This document shows positions 17,922 to 25,946 of a stretch of DNA of 64,000 bases, one piece after another (position 1 is the first letter of the stretch; each line of letters opens with the position of its first letter). The notes beneath the pieces were generated by a model. That model was not told where the DNA came from, did no database searches, and saw only the letters and a program-made list of their open reading frames with translations. The stretch covers positions 1-64,000 of the forward strand of contig NZ_JADEXG010000014.1 in assembly GCF_015207255.1 (NCBI RefSeq), written 5' to 3'. This DNA comes from Vasconcelosia minhoensis LEGE 07310 (GTDB taxonomy: Bacteria; Cyanobacteriota; Cyanobacteriia; Phormidesmidales; Phormidesmidaceae). The position numbers were made by a program, and so were the translations under genes.

Positions 17922-18813
17922 TTAAGCGGCATCTCTAGTAGAATAGCGCCGCGATGGTTTCCTGAGCGATGTAGGAGAGCTAGACAATCTGGAAATAAGC
18001 AGTAGAATCACTGGAATAGCTGACCATTCTGGCTGGCGACTGAGACATTCAGTCAGCTGCTGTACGGCTTGTTCAGTGAAAAGGACTTCTTCTGTCATCA
18101 CTATTAGGGCTGCACCGGTCTGAATGGCGTCGGCAACCGCTTGTACGGTTGGCGCACTGATGCACACTAGCCCCTGCGACTCTAAAACCTGACGCAACAC
18201 CGTGGCGTTTCGCCCGACGCGAGCAGACAGTACGATATGGCATCGATGCTTTGGCGGGTTGAAAGGACAGTGTCGCTGTGCATTCGCTTCAATCAGGTTC
18301 TCGTCTTCACCGACATAGCTCGGTACGCCAGATAAAATGCCGGTAAACTGGCTCAGGGGTGCACCAATTTGAATGCCGCCGGGCTGGAGTCGAACTTCTC
18401 GGATGCGCCTTTCGAGAAAACCATAGCGCTTTTTGTAGACATTTAAGGCCTGACGAAGCGCTCCTCCGGCCTCAAAATGCCGCAGTAGGAGTACGGTGTC
18501 GGCTTGATAGCTTACATCTACGGGGACAGCGAGAGCGGAGCCGACTATCCCGTGCTGGGCGACGGATAAAAGCGTGAGTACCCCACGGCGACTGAGCATG
18601 AGCAGCAGCTGATGCATCTGAGCAACTAACCGCTCTTCGCTTGGCATCGAGTTGAGATAGCCCGTTAGCGTATCGAGCTAGGATAGTCTTACCGGTACCG
18701 GGAGCGCCGTTAACAACGTATATTTCTCCCTTTGGCAATCCTCCCCATATTATTTCATCGAGTGCTGAGATCCCAGTAGAGACCCGTGCAGGCTGAGTAT
18801 TCTGACTTGCCAT
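17922..18813 (-). pseudogene. Decayed KaiC-like ATPase gene fused to a fragment of a receiver domain
   Basis: From 18813, the frame reads a KaiC-like N-terminus (VSTGISALDEIIWGGLPKG, then P-loop GAPGTGKT). At about 18676 it jumps, out of frame, to the Walker-B part (LDTLTGYLN SMPSEERLVAQMHQLL, then GVLTLLSVAQHG). About 90 codons between Walker A and Walker B are absent and the frame is shifted, so no functional ATPase can be made. The second frame continues through the usual KaiC-like C-terminus (GIQIGAPLSQFTGILSGVPSYVG). It then enters a degenerate receiver-like domain normally found at the start of hybrid kinases (RNATVLRQVLESQG..ALIVMTEEVLF..WSAIPVILL), which is itself cut off. This is a remnant of a KaiC-like/histidine kinase locus. 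Confidence 0.78.
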
Positions 18814-18954
18814 GTACCTTGCTGGACTACTTTAAAAAATAATACGTTTTGCTAATTCCTAGTTTATCATTCGCCTACGTCCCTCGAGAGAGATTCAGCT
18901 TGGGCTTTAGTCGTCCTTGATACAATGGCAGGATGTCGCTCTTGTGTGTCGTCT

Positions 18955-19203
18955 ATGCCCACCCCTAAGCAGCTCGCCCATTCCCTCGCCGCCCTTGCCA
19001 GTATGGGGGACGAAGCCAAGCTGGCACAGCTACTGGAGCAGCTCAATCAGCTGCCGGTTGAGACGCAGCAGGCTATCCGCCGGGTGGCGATGACGACGGT
19101 GGAGCGAGCCTCGACGGGCAAAGAAGTTATGCAGCGGCAGTTTCAGCAGCATCCGCTGGCTGCTAGGCAAAAGCCTGAGCCTGGAGCTGGCTCAGAATCT
19201 TAG
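18955..19203 (+). CDS. Small hypothetical protein (82 aa)
   Basis: The ATG at 18955 gives MPTPKQLAHSLAALASMGDEAKLAQLLEQL; an upstream ATG at 18925 adds ten Cys-containing residues and is less likely. The protein is predicted nearly all helical, amphipathic and soluble, with a polar tail. No domain was recognised. It ends 6 bases before the convergent UbiH-type gene. Its composition matches the neighbours. Confidence 0.5.
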   Translation: MPTPKQLAHSLAALASMGDEAKLAQLLEQLNQLPVETQQAIRRVAMTTVERASTGKEVMQRQFQQHPLAARQKPEPGAGSES

Positions 19204-19209
19204 GCGGAA

Positions 19210-20499
19210 TCAGCCTATATCTGAAGTGCCTGACCCCAGCTTTGCCACTCCCGGCTTTGTCGGGTTGGGTAGTCTGCCAAAGAAGCCGGTCATCAGCCGC
19301 AGGGCGAGCCGCTTCAGCGGGGCGACTAGGTCCAATAGCCAAATGCTCAAGCGGCGAGCTATCACCAGCGGCAGCCACTGGTTGGAAAAAGTCCGGTTCA
19401 GCAGGTCCGTCAGCCCTAGCGTCACCCAGTTTTCGGTACGCCGCCAGCGCTCATAGCGTCTGAGGACGGTGAGGCTACCCACGTCTTCGCCCTGCTCTGC
19501 GGCGCGCTGTAGGACTTCCGCTAGGGCCGCCGCGTCGCGAATGCCCATATTCAGCCCCTGGCCGCCGACCGGATGGCAGCAGTGGGCCGCATCGCCGATT
19601 AGCGCCAGCCGAGGCTGGATATATTGCCGACACTGCATCAGCCGCACTGGGAACAGAAAGGGCTCATGCATTAGGGCAACCTCGCCTAGCGAGTCGCCCA
19701 GACGCTGCTGGAGTTCGGCCATGAACTGCGATCGCGGCATCGCCAGCAGCGCTTCTGCTTCCGCATGGGGTGCCGTCCAGACGATCTGGCAGCGGTTTTG
19801 GGAGATCGGCAAGATGGCAAAGGGGCCGCTGGGCCAGAATTTTTCGTAGGCGATCGCGGCCTGGGGCAATTTCGGTTGAACCACGGCGGTAATGCAGGAC
19901 TGCGAATAGGGCCAACCCTGGGTGTGAATACCGGCGGTCTGGCGAATCTGCGACTGCGAACCATCGGCTCCGATCAGTAGCTGAGCCTTGAAGACATAGG
20001 GCTGCGTATCTTGCTCCAGCAGCAGCTTCACGTCTTCACCGCTGTCTAGACTAGTGAGGCGAGTCGAGCACCAATAGTCCACCCTGTCTGACTCACTCAC
20101 GGCTCGCTGTAGCGCCGCCATCAGCACCGAATGCTCTGCCGAATAGTAGACCGCATCGCGGCGGGCGTCTTCAGGCCGAAAGGTAATTACTTTGGGATAG
20201 TTTGCGTCTGATAGCTGCACCTGCTGAAAAGGGGTCAGCTGCGGCCCCACCTCAGCCCATAGCCCAAGCCCGCGTAAAATTTCGGCTGACAGCGGTGAAA
20301 AGGCGTAGGCCCGCTGTCGCCCGGCGGCCTGCTCTGCCGTCTGCGCTTCGATTACCGCAACGCTCAGGCCCGACTGACGCAGCCCACAGGCCAGGGTGAG
20401 GCCAACAATACCGCCGCCCACGATTACCAGATCATAGGTCTGATGCTGGGGCCGGACGCGATCTCGGTCGTCAGCCAGGTCAGGAACTTGGACGATCAT
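19210..20499 (-). CDS. UbiH/COQ6-type FAD-dependent hydroxylase
   Basis: This is a group A flavoprotein monooxygenase of 429 residues. The dinucleotide-binding motif YDLVIVGGGIVGLTLACGL is at about 23-41, the DG motif LLIGADGSQSQIR at about 175-187, and the second FAD motif LALIGDAAHCCHPVGGQGLNMGIRDA at about 300-325. This subfamily includes aromatic-ring hydroxylases of quinone synthesis (UbiH/UbiF/VisC), so a role in plastoquinone or a related prenylated aromatic is plausible but inferred. There is no signal peptide; a short amphipathic C-terminal helix could touch the membrane. The gene is monocistronic. Confidence 0.87.
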   Translation of the reverse strand: MIVQVPDLADDRDRVRPQHQTYDLVIVGGGIVGLTLACGLRQSGLSVAVIEAQTAEQAAGRQRAYAFSPLSAEILRGLGLWAEVGPQLTPFQQVQLSDANYPKVITFRPEDARRDAVYYSAEHSVLMAALQRAVSESDRVDYWCSTRLTSLDSGEDVKLLLEQDTQPYVFKAQLLIGADGSQSQIRQTAGIHTQGWPYSQSCITAVVQPKLPQAAIAYEKFWPSGPFAILPISQNRCQIVWTAPHAEAEALLAMPRSQFMAELQQRLGDSLGEVALMHEPFLFPVRLMQCRQYIQPRLALIGDAAHCCHPVGGQGLNMGIRDAAALAEVLQRAAEQGEDVGSLTVLRRYERWRRTENWVTLGLTDLLNRTFSNQWLPLVIARRLSIWLLDLVAPLKRLALRLMTGFFGRLPNPTKPGVAKLGSGTSDIG

Positions 20500-20629
20500 A
20501 AAGTGCTAAAATTTGTAAACGAGGGTAGACAGAAAGAGCTTTTTATATTATTGCTCATATTGCTTGATTTATCAACGATATTTGTCAATGAATGCCTTTT
20601 CTAGCGGCTGGGCCTGACGGGCTGTGCTC

Positions 20630-21400
20630 CTAGGCATAGGCGACGGCGATGGCAGCCTCGGACAGTTCAAAATTGGCAGTGACCGACTGCACATCGTCCA
20701 GATCTTCGAGGGCATCCATCAGCTTGATTAGCGCCTGGGCCTGGTCGCCGTCGGTGACTTCCACCGTGTTGTTGGGAATCCAGCGCACTTCGACCTCCTG
20801 CACTGGGTAGTCTTGGGCCTTGAGCAAATTGCTAAGGGCTTCGAGCTGGTGGGGCGGGCAGAAAATCTCAGCGCCGGGCATGTCTTCATCTACCTCGGTG
20901 AGCTCATAGGTTTCGGCCCCGCCTGCCAGCGCCACCTCTAGCAGTGCTTCCTCATCCAGATCGCCGGTGACGACGGCAACCCCCTTCTGGTCAAACATCC
21001 AGCCGACGCAGCCGGTTTCACCCAGGTTGCCGCCGCGCTTGCTAAAGGCCGAGCGCAGGTCTGCCGCCGTGCGATTGCGGTTGTCGGTCAGCGCTTCGAT
21101 TAGCACGGCGACGCCGCCGGGGCCATAGCCCTCATAGCGGATTGCCTCCAGGGCGTTATCATCGCCGCCCAGCTGGCCCGAGCCTTTCGCGATCGCGCGG
21201 TCAATATTGTCGTTGGGCACGCCTGCCGCCTTGGCCTTGTCAATCGCCGTCCGCAGCTGAAAATTGTCGTCGGGGTCGGCCCCACCCTGCCGCGCTGAGA
21301 CGATAATTTCCCGCGATAGCTTGGCAAAAACTTTGCCCTTAACCGCATCTACTCGGGCCTTCTGCCGCTTGATGTTGGCCCACTTACTATGACCTGCCAT
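20630..21400 (-). CDS. YebC/PmpR family regulator (TACO1-like)
   Basis: The 256 residues show the family start MAGHSKWANIKRQKARVDAVKGKVFAKLSREI and the conserved NIDRAIAKGSG and YEGYGPGGVAVLIEALTDNRNRTAADLR segments. The C-terminal part is DLDDVQSVTANFEL. Members bind DNA as regulators, and more recent work also ties YebC proteins to translation of proline stretches. The length is normal. The gene sits between glk and the UbiH-type gene on the same strand with gaps over 100 bases, so independent transcription is likely. Confidence 0.93.
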   Translation of the reverse strand: MAGHSKWANIKRQKARVDAVKGKVFAKLSREIIVSARQGGADPDDNFQLRTAIDKAKAAGVPNDNIDRAIAKGSGQLGGDDNALEAIRYEGYGPGGVAVLIEALTDNRNRTAADLRSAFSKRGGNLGETGCVGWMFDQKGVAVVTGDLDEEALLEVALAGGAETYELTEVDEDMPGAEIFCPPHQLEALSNLLKAQDYPVQEVEVRWIPNNTVEVTDGDQAQALIKLMDALEDLDDVQSVTANFELSEAAIAVAYA

Positions 21401-21528
21401 GCCGCTACTGAACTGATAAGACGAGTAACCAGTTTATCGAAATCAGCAGGGGACCTCAATCAGCGAGCAAATTTCCACGCGAGAGTAGGCAAAAGACCGG
21501 ACTCCCCTAAAGTTGGGACCGCTCCGGC

Positions 21529-22593
21529 TTAAAGCCGAGTCGCCCTGAGCGCCGCCCCAATCAGGCCGATATGCTGATTCAGCACGACGTGAACCGGCAC
21601 CTGAGAGAGCAAATGGCTAACCCGGCCCTTGTGGTTAAAGGCGCGAATAAAGCCCCCGGCCTTGATAAGCTCAATATTCTTCGCCGCGACACCCCCGGCG
21701 ATGTACAGGCCACCCCGAGGCAGCAGCTTCAGCGCCAGGTTGCCCGCCTCCGCGCCGTAGGTTTCGATAAACATCTCCATCGTTCGCTGGCTGAGGCGGT
21801 CGGTCTCGGCCAGGGCCGCCTGAGAAATTACCGCCGCCGGGTCAGTCAGCTCTGAGCGCCTGCCCGCCTGCCGTTCCCAGGTCGTTACCACCTCGGCGAT
21901 GTCCGGCGTTTCGGGAATGAACATGCGATCGCGCAGAAATTGATAGATCGAAATAATCCCCTGCCCAGAAACCACCCGCTCTACCGAAACCCGCGCGATT
22001 GAATGCTTATCTAGCAGATATTTCAGCAGCTGAAACTCGAGCTCAGAGCGGGGAGCAAAGTCGGCATGGCCGCCCTCAGAGGGAAAAATATAGTATTTGC
22101 CTTCCTGGTGAATCAGAAAGCCCTGCCCTAGACCGGTGCCAGCCCCGATGATGGCAATCGGCGCGGTGTCGGTATATTCGCCCTGCTGGAGGGTGAATAT
22201 ATCGTCGGGCTGTAGCCCCAGCACCCCATAGCCGACCGCTTCAAAGTCATTGATTAGCTGCACCCGGTCGAACTGGAGCTCTTCAGCGAGGCGGTCACCG
22301 CTCAGCGACCAGGGCAGGTTGGTCAGCTGCGAGGTGTTATTGACAATGGGACCCGCGATCGCGAAACAGGCTGCCCGAGGTTCCACCGACCTGACCTGCT
22401 GGCCTGCCGCTTCTAAAAACTGCTTGACCATCGGCGCTAGTCCTTCAAAAGCGCCGCTGGCGTAGCGATTTTCATAGACGGTTTCGAGCCCCAGGTGGCG
22501 CGTGGCTAAATCCTTGATCGCACTGTCTTCGGCCTGCACCAGCCGTAAGATGGTCTTGGTGCCGCCGATATCTCCCGCTAGCAGTTGAGTCAT
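21529..22593 (-). CDS. glk: Glucokinase
   Basis: Glucokinase phosphorylates glucose to glucose-6-phosphate. This is a 354-residue member of the bacterial (Glk, non-ROK) family. The ATP phosphate loop is LLAGDIGGTKTILRLV, the substrate region LINDFEAVGYGVLGL includes the catalytic Asp, and further motifs are PIAIIGAGTGLGQGFLI, PSEGGHADFAPRS and GGLYIAGGVAAKN. The length is slightly above the 320-345 norm. It is likely needed for sugar catabolism in darkness or mixotrophy. It starts at the ATG at 22593 and is divergent from the LysE-type gene across a 106-base gap. Confidence 0.93.
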   Translation of the reverse strand: MTQLLAGDIGGTKTILRLVQAEDSAIKDLATRHLGLETVYENRYASGAFEGLAPMVKQFLEAAGQQVRSVEPRAACFAIAGPIVNNTSQLTNLPWSLSGDRLAEELQFDRVQLINDFEAVGYGVLGLQPDDIFTLQQGEYTDTAPIAIIGAGTGLGQGFLIHQEGKYYIFPSEGGHADFAPRSELEFQLLKYLLDKHSIARVSVERVVSGQGIISIYQFLRDRMFIPETPDIAEVVTTWERQAGRRSELTDPAAVISQAALAETDRLSQRTMEMFIETYGAEAGNLALKLLPRGGLYIAGGVAAKNIELIKAGGFIRAFNHKGRVSHLLSQVPVHVVLNQHIGLIGAALRATRL

Positions 22594-22699
22594 GGTTGGC
22601 TATAGGCTGTCAGCTTTACAGTTCTAAGCATACGCAATCCCCCAGCTATCGGGCGTCTACTGTTAGGACGGTTTACATTTTAGAAAAATTAATCCCAAG

Positions 22700-23314
22700 A
22701 TGACCGCAGCCCGTATCACAGCCTTGTTTGGCACGATGCTGATCCTCGCTATTGTCCCTGGCCCCAGCGATGTTGCCGTAGTCGCCAGGTCAATAGCCGC
22801 TGGGTTCAGACATGCCCTGCTGATGGTGGGCGGCATCCTGCTGGCCGACTTCCTATTCATTTTCCTGGCCATTTACGGCCTAGCTACCGCTGCCGAAAGT
22901 ATGGGCAGCCTATTTACGATTGTGAAATCCCTCTGCGGAGCCTATCTCATTGGACTGGGAATTGGCTCAATCCGGTCAAGGTCCAAGGCTATGGGCACCT
23001 CTAAATTTAAGGGATTCCCTCAGTTTTCCAGCTTTTTGAGCGGTCTGCTGATTACTCTGGGCGATCCCAAAGCAATCCTGTTCTACATGGGTCTGTTCCC
23101 AGCTTTTGTAGACCTGGCGAACATATCGACTGCCGAAATCATTACCATCATGCTGATTGCGACAATCACTGTCGGCGGCGTTAAGACCGCCTATGCCTAT
23201 CTAGCCGAAAGCGCCAAGCTATTTTTTGAGCACCCCCGAGCTCGAAGAACGCTAGACATTGCAGCCGGAGGAGTGCTCATGGGCACGGGCCTATGGCTGC
23301 TTTTGAGGAACTAA
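22700..23314 (+). CDS. LysE/RhtB family amino-acid exporter
   Basis: This inner-membrane exporter has 204 residues and about six hydrophobic helices. The family signature PGPSDVAVVARSIAAGFRHALLMVGGI is at about 20-46, and a central GLLITLGDPKAILFYMGLFPAF matches the LysE N-P-K/D-P-K segment. The exported substrate (an amino acid or analogue) cannot be assigned. The gene is followed within 10 bases by the MITE-like element, which may affect its mRNA 3' end. Confidence 0.87.
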   Translation: MTAARITALFGTMLILAIVPGPSDVAVVARSIAAGFRHALLMVGGILLADFLFIFLAIYGLATAAESMGSLFTIVKSLCGAYLIGLGIGSIRSRSKAMGTSKFKGFPQFSSFLSGLLITLGDPKAILFYMGLFPAFVDLANISTAEIITIMLIATITVGGVKTAYAYLAESAKLFFEHPRARRTLDIAAGGVLMGTGLWLLLRN

Positions 23315-23322
23315 CCTGGCTA

Positions 23323-23517
23323 GTCGTGCGCACAGGGTAAGCGCAAGAATCAATAAAGACTACCTTATTGAGAAAAATGACTACTCCTATGTCAACAGGG
23401 CAAAGCTATTGAGAACGGCAAGTACGAAAAAATGGGGCTTCTAGTCACTTCCGCATCGCCCGAAAGCCAATGCACACTTTGGATACGATTTTCTTGCGCT
23501 TACCCTGGTCGTGCGCA
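23323..23517. mobile_element. MITE-like element: 17-bp perfect inverted ends inside a 10-bp target duplication
   Basis: CAGGGTAAGCGCAAGAA (23333-23349) and its exact reverse complement (23491-23507) bound a 175-bp element. The flanks GTCGTGCGCA (23323-23332 and 23508-23517) are identical direct repeats, as expected from target duplication. The interior has no transposase-sized frame, so it would need a transposase in trans. A CAGGG terminus and a duplication of about 10 bp are compatible with ISAs1-type enzymes, but that is tentative. It lies between the LysE-type and MazE-like genes and could carry a promoter or terminator. Confidence 0.8.
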
Positions 23518-23594
23518 TAAGCTTTAGATTCACGATCGTATGCCGTCATCGCTTCAGGTATCTTCGTTGTATACGCACTCTGAGCCACGCGCTT

Positions 23595-23837
23595 ATGAAA
23601 ATACAGATCCAGAAATGGGGGAATTGTTTGGCCGTTCGTATTCCCGAAGCAATCGCCCAAGAAATGGGTATCACTTGCGGTTCAATGGTTGAACTAGCGC
23701 TCGAAAGAGGTAAACTCACTATTCGACCAGCGGTAGATTCACCGTTTTCCCTCGATGAACTGCTGTCTGAAATCACAAAGTCAAACATTCATAGCGAAAT
23801 AGAGACAGGAGCAGCCGAAGGAAATGAGGTCTGGTAG
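23595..23837 (+). CDS. MazE/AbrB-type antitoxin without a partner toxin
   Basis: The ATG at 23595 gives 80 residues; the frame upstream belongs to the adjoining repeat region. The protein is a swapped-hairpin AbrB/MazE DNA-binding domain (MKIQIQKWGNCLAVRIPEAIAQEMGI, about 1-45) with the acidic, flexible C-terminal tail that in MazE blocks MazF (SLDELLSEITKSN..NEVW). In chromosomal pairs mazF overlaps the antitoxin stop. Here the overlapping frame closes after 20 codons and no MazF-like sequence is present in 23838-24119. It appears to be an orphan antitoxin or the remainder of a broken module. Confidence 0.8.
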   Translation: MKIQIQKWGNCLAVRIPEAIAQEMGITCGSMVELALERGKLTIRPAVDSPFSLDELLSEITKSNIHSEIETGAAEGNEVW

Positions 23838-24119
23838 ATTCAGGGCCGCTGTAGCCGAATCGTTACGGGCTAATCGATACAGATGAACTAGTTTATCCGA
23901 ATGGGTCGGCGGGTACTGGTGCATGAATGGTGGAATTTTTGGTTTCGCGATCGCAGAATCACCAACGGCCCCACCCTAGCCGAATTCTGGGGCGCACCGC
24001 AGGATCATCAGGAGATTCCCCTACGCATTCTGCGATCGCAGAAGTCCCCAGAGGCTGAGAGCTACGTCTCGAAAACAAATTCGCCTAGATCGATGCTATA
24101 GTTCGCCTACCGCACAGTG

Positions 24120-24854
24120 TTAGCCCTCGCCATTCCGATTTATTTCGCGCTCAATAATATCTTTAACAAACTCTGGTAGTTCCTTTTCTAAACTTGTAGA
24201 TTTTTGCTTTAGCCTTTCGTGAATTTCAATATCGTCGCCTTCCCAAAGAAGGTCTATTCTTCTAACCTGCCGCATTGCAATATGTTCATAATTTTCTGGG
24301 TATGCCCAGTAGCAAGTTAAGCAAATTGACTTATCTTTGATATTGTTCCAGTTTTCACAATGTTCACATGACCAGGATTTAGCACGATTCGCGGAACCAC
24401 AAAGCAGCATAAAATTTTCTGGATCTAAATCTGGCTCACCGGCTACTTCAAAAGGAACACGATGATCAATTTGCAATTCACGCTCATCTACTTCTTCAAG
24501 ATAGATAAAACATCTGCATCCATATTTACTGATTAGTGCCTCCCTAATCTGTTTAGATAATCCCGTTCTTCCAGAAAGGCGAGTAAATCTTGCCTTTCTG
24601 ACATCTCCGAACCTATATGCAGCTATTTTTCTGCCATCGCTTCCAGTGACTCGAAAAGTTTCCAGCGGAATACCATTTTCTCTAACGTCTCTAGCCGCCC
24701 TTGGAGGATAACTATAGCCGTAGGTTTCCTTTAGCTCCTCAGTTGTAATAAATCCGTGTTTCAAAATATGATCAATAACTACTTTCGGCCTCTTTGCTGT
24801 TATTGAACGGCAGAGTTCTAAAAAGCTATCTGGCAGCTGCTGCAAATTCTCCAT
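24120..24854 (-). CDS. HNH-type restriction endonuclease (probable type II)
   Basis: The 244 residues have an N-terminal helical part that looks like a DNA-recognition winged helix (FITTEELKETYGYSYPPRAARDVRENGI). The HNH core is C-R-C-F..ELQIDHRVPFEVAG..NFMLLCGSANRAKSW. An embedded zinc ribbon follows (CEHC..CLTC, about residues 163-182) with the WAYPENYEHIA tail seen in HNH restriction enzymes. It overlaps the end of the methyltransferase gene by 29 bases on the same strand, the usual layout of a restriction-modification operon with the methylase first. It is markedly richer in A+T than its neighbours, which points to horizontal gain. The recognition site is unknown. Confidence 0.82.
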   Translation of the reverse strand: MENLQQLPDSFLELCRSITAKRPKVVIDHILKHGFITTEELKETYGYSYPPRAARDVRENGIPLETFRVTGSDGRKIAAYRFGDVRKARFTRLSGRTGLSKQIREALISKYGCRCFIYLEEVDERELQIDHRVPFEVAGEPDLDPENFMLLCGSANRAKSWSCEHCENWNNIKDKSICLTCYWAYPENYEHIAMRQVRRIDLLWEGDDIEIHERLKQKSTSLEKELPEFVKDIIEREINRNGEG

Positions 24855-25773
24855 GCTTTTCTAAGAGAGTTAACTGCTCGGATTTATTGCTAATATAGTT
24901 GAAATCCTTGATTCGAATGCTTGTTGAGTTTCCGGATAAACCCGATGACAAATACAGCGATTCAGTTGTAATTTCTTCCTTGCCGAGCAGAGTTGACTGT
25001 GATGATCTTCCAGTTTCGATTTCAATTCTTTTTAGATTTAAGTCTGAAGGAAGAACCTTTCCGAAAGCTTTATCACCCAATCTGCCATCATAACTGATAG
25101 CAAATGCGGCCCCTTTTTGATTTAGCCGCTCAAGTTCTAATACAAAATCGTCAAAATTTATTCCAGACAAATATCTTGAATCTCTATTCCCGCATACCCC
25201 CTGATATGGAGGATCCATATAGATAAAGTCACCGTCCTGAATTTGGGATAAGACTTCTCGGTAATCCAAACTTGTAAACTTACACTTACTCTTGAGCAGG
25301 CTAGATACACCTAATATGTTCTTCTTCATTCTTTCAGGTCGCGTTCCTTTGCGTCTTTTGTCAGGGCTTTGGTTGAACAGACCTTCGGAATTGTAACGTA
25401 CCGAACCTTTAACACATCTTGTTAGCAAATAGAGAAACGTTTTTGGATTGTTAGTTTTATTGAATTTTGATCTAACTTCGAAGTAATGAGCTATAGAATC
25501 GTCATGTTGCTCGTTCCACAACTTCAGGTAAAAATCTGCTATATCATCTGGGCTTTCTATCGCCAATTCCAACAATTCAATCAGAGGCTTGTTTAGGTCA
25601 TTCAGCCAGAAATCTTGGGCAATCTGATGTGCTGCAGCGGCAACACTAATCGCAGCGGTTCCAGCAAAAGGTTCTACTAACCTATTTATTCTTTGTGGCA
25701 AAAACTGAAGAATGTAGTTCGCTAAATTCCTCTTGCTGCCTTGATATTGAATGAAATGAGGAAGGTTGGACAT
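24826..25773 (-). CDS. DNA adenine-N6 methyltransferase, D12 (Dam-like) class
   Basis: This is the modification half of the restriction-modification pair. From the ATG at 25773 (MSNLPHFIQYQG) it is 315 residues; an earlier ATG at 25812 adds 13 hydrophobic/Cys residues and is less likely. Motif X is IQYQGSKRNLANYIL, the AdoMet motif I is RLVEPFAGTAAISVAAAA, and catalytic motif IV is DFIYMDPPYQG. This is the order of the alpha/D12 class that includes Dam and DpnIIA. Many D12 enzymes read GATC-related sites, but the specificity here cannot be deduced. It is A+T-rich, unlike the flanking folP and glk. The catalytic residues are intact. Confidence 0.88.
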   Translation of the reverse strand: MSNLPHFIQYQGSKRNLANYILQFLPQRINRLVEPFAGTAAISVAAAAHQIAQDFWLNDLNKPLIELLELAIESPDDIADFYLKLWNEQHDDSIAHYFEVRSKFNKTNNPKTFLYLLTRCVKGSVRYNSEGLFNQSPDKRRKGTRPERMKKNILGVSSLLKSKCKFTSLDYREVLSQIQDGDFIYMDPPYQGVCGNRDSRYLSGINFDDFVLELERLNQKGAAFAISYDGRLGDKAFGKVLPSDLNLKRIEIETGRSSQSTLLGKEEITTESLYLSSGLSGNSTSIRIKDFNYISNKSEQLTLLEKHGEFAAAAR

Positions 25774-25946
25774 CACGACACAAGAACAAATGATCTTGTA
25801 GAAGTCTATCACATACGCAGGGCCTGTGGCTCAAATCAAGTTTATGTCACGAATAAGGATTGGTCATGAGATAGCTAACAAAGTTTTGTAGAATTTGTCA
25901 ATGAGTTTGATCGATCTGACAATCCCGTTCAGTTAAATAGTTGGCC

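Noticed and set aside
23901-24101. Open frame of 66 codons with WWNFWFRDRR-like sequence after the mazE-type gene
   Set aside because: It has no ribosome-binding site, no recognisable domain and two HIP1-like octamers; it does not resemble MazF. It may be a remnant but cannot be supported as a gene.
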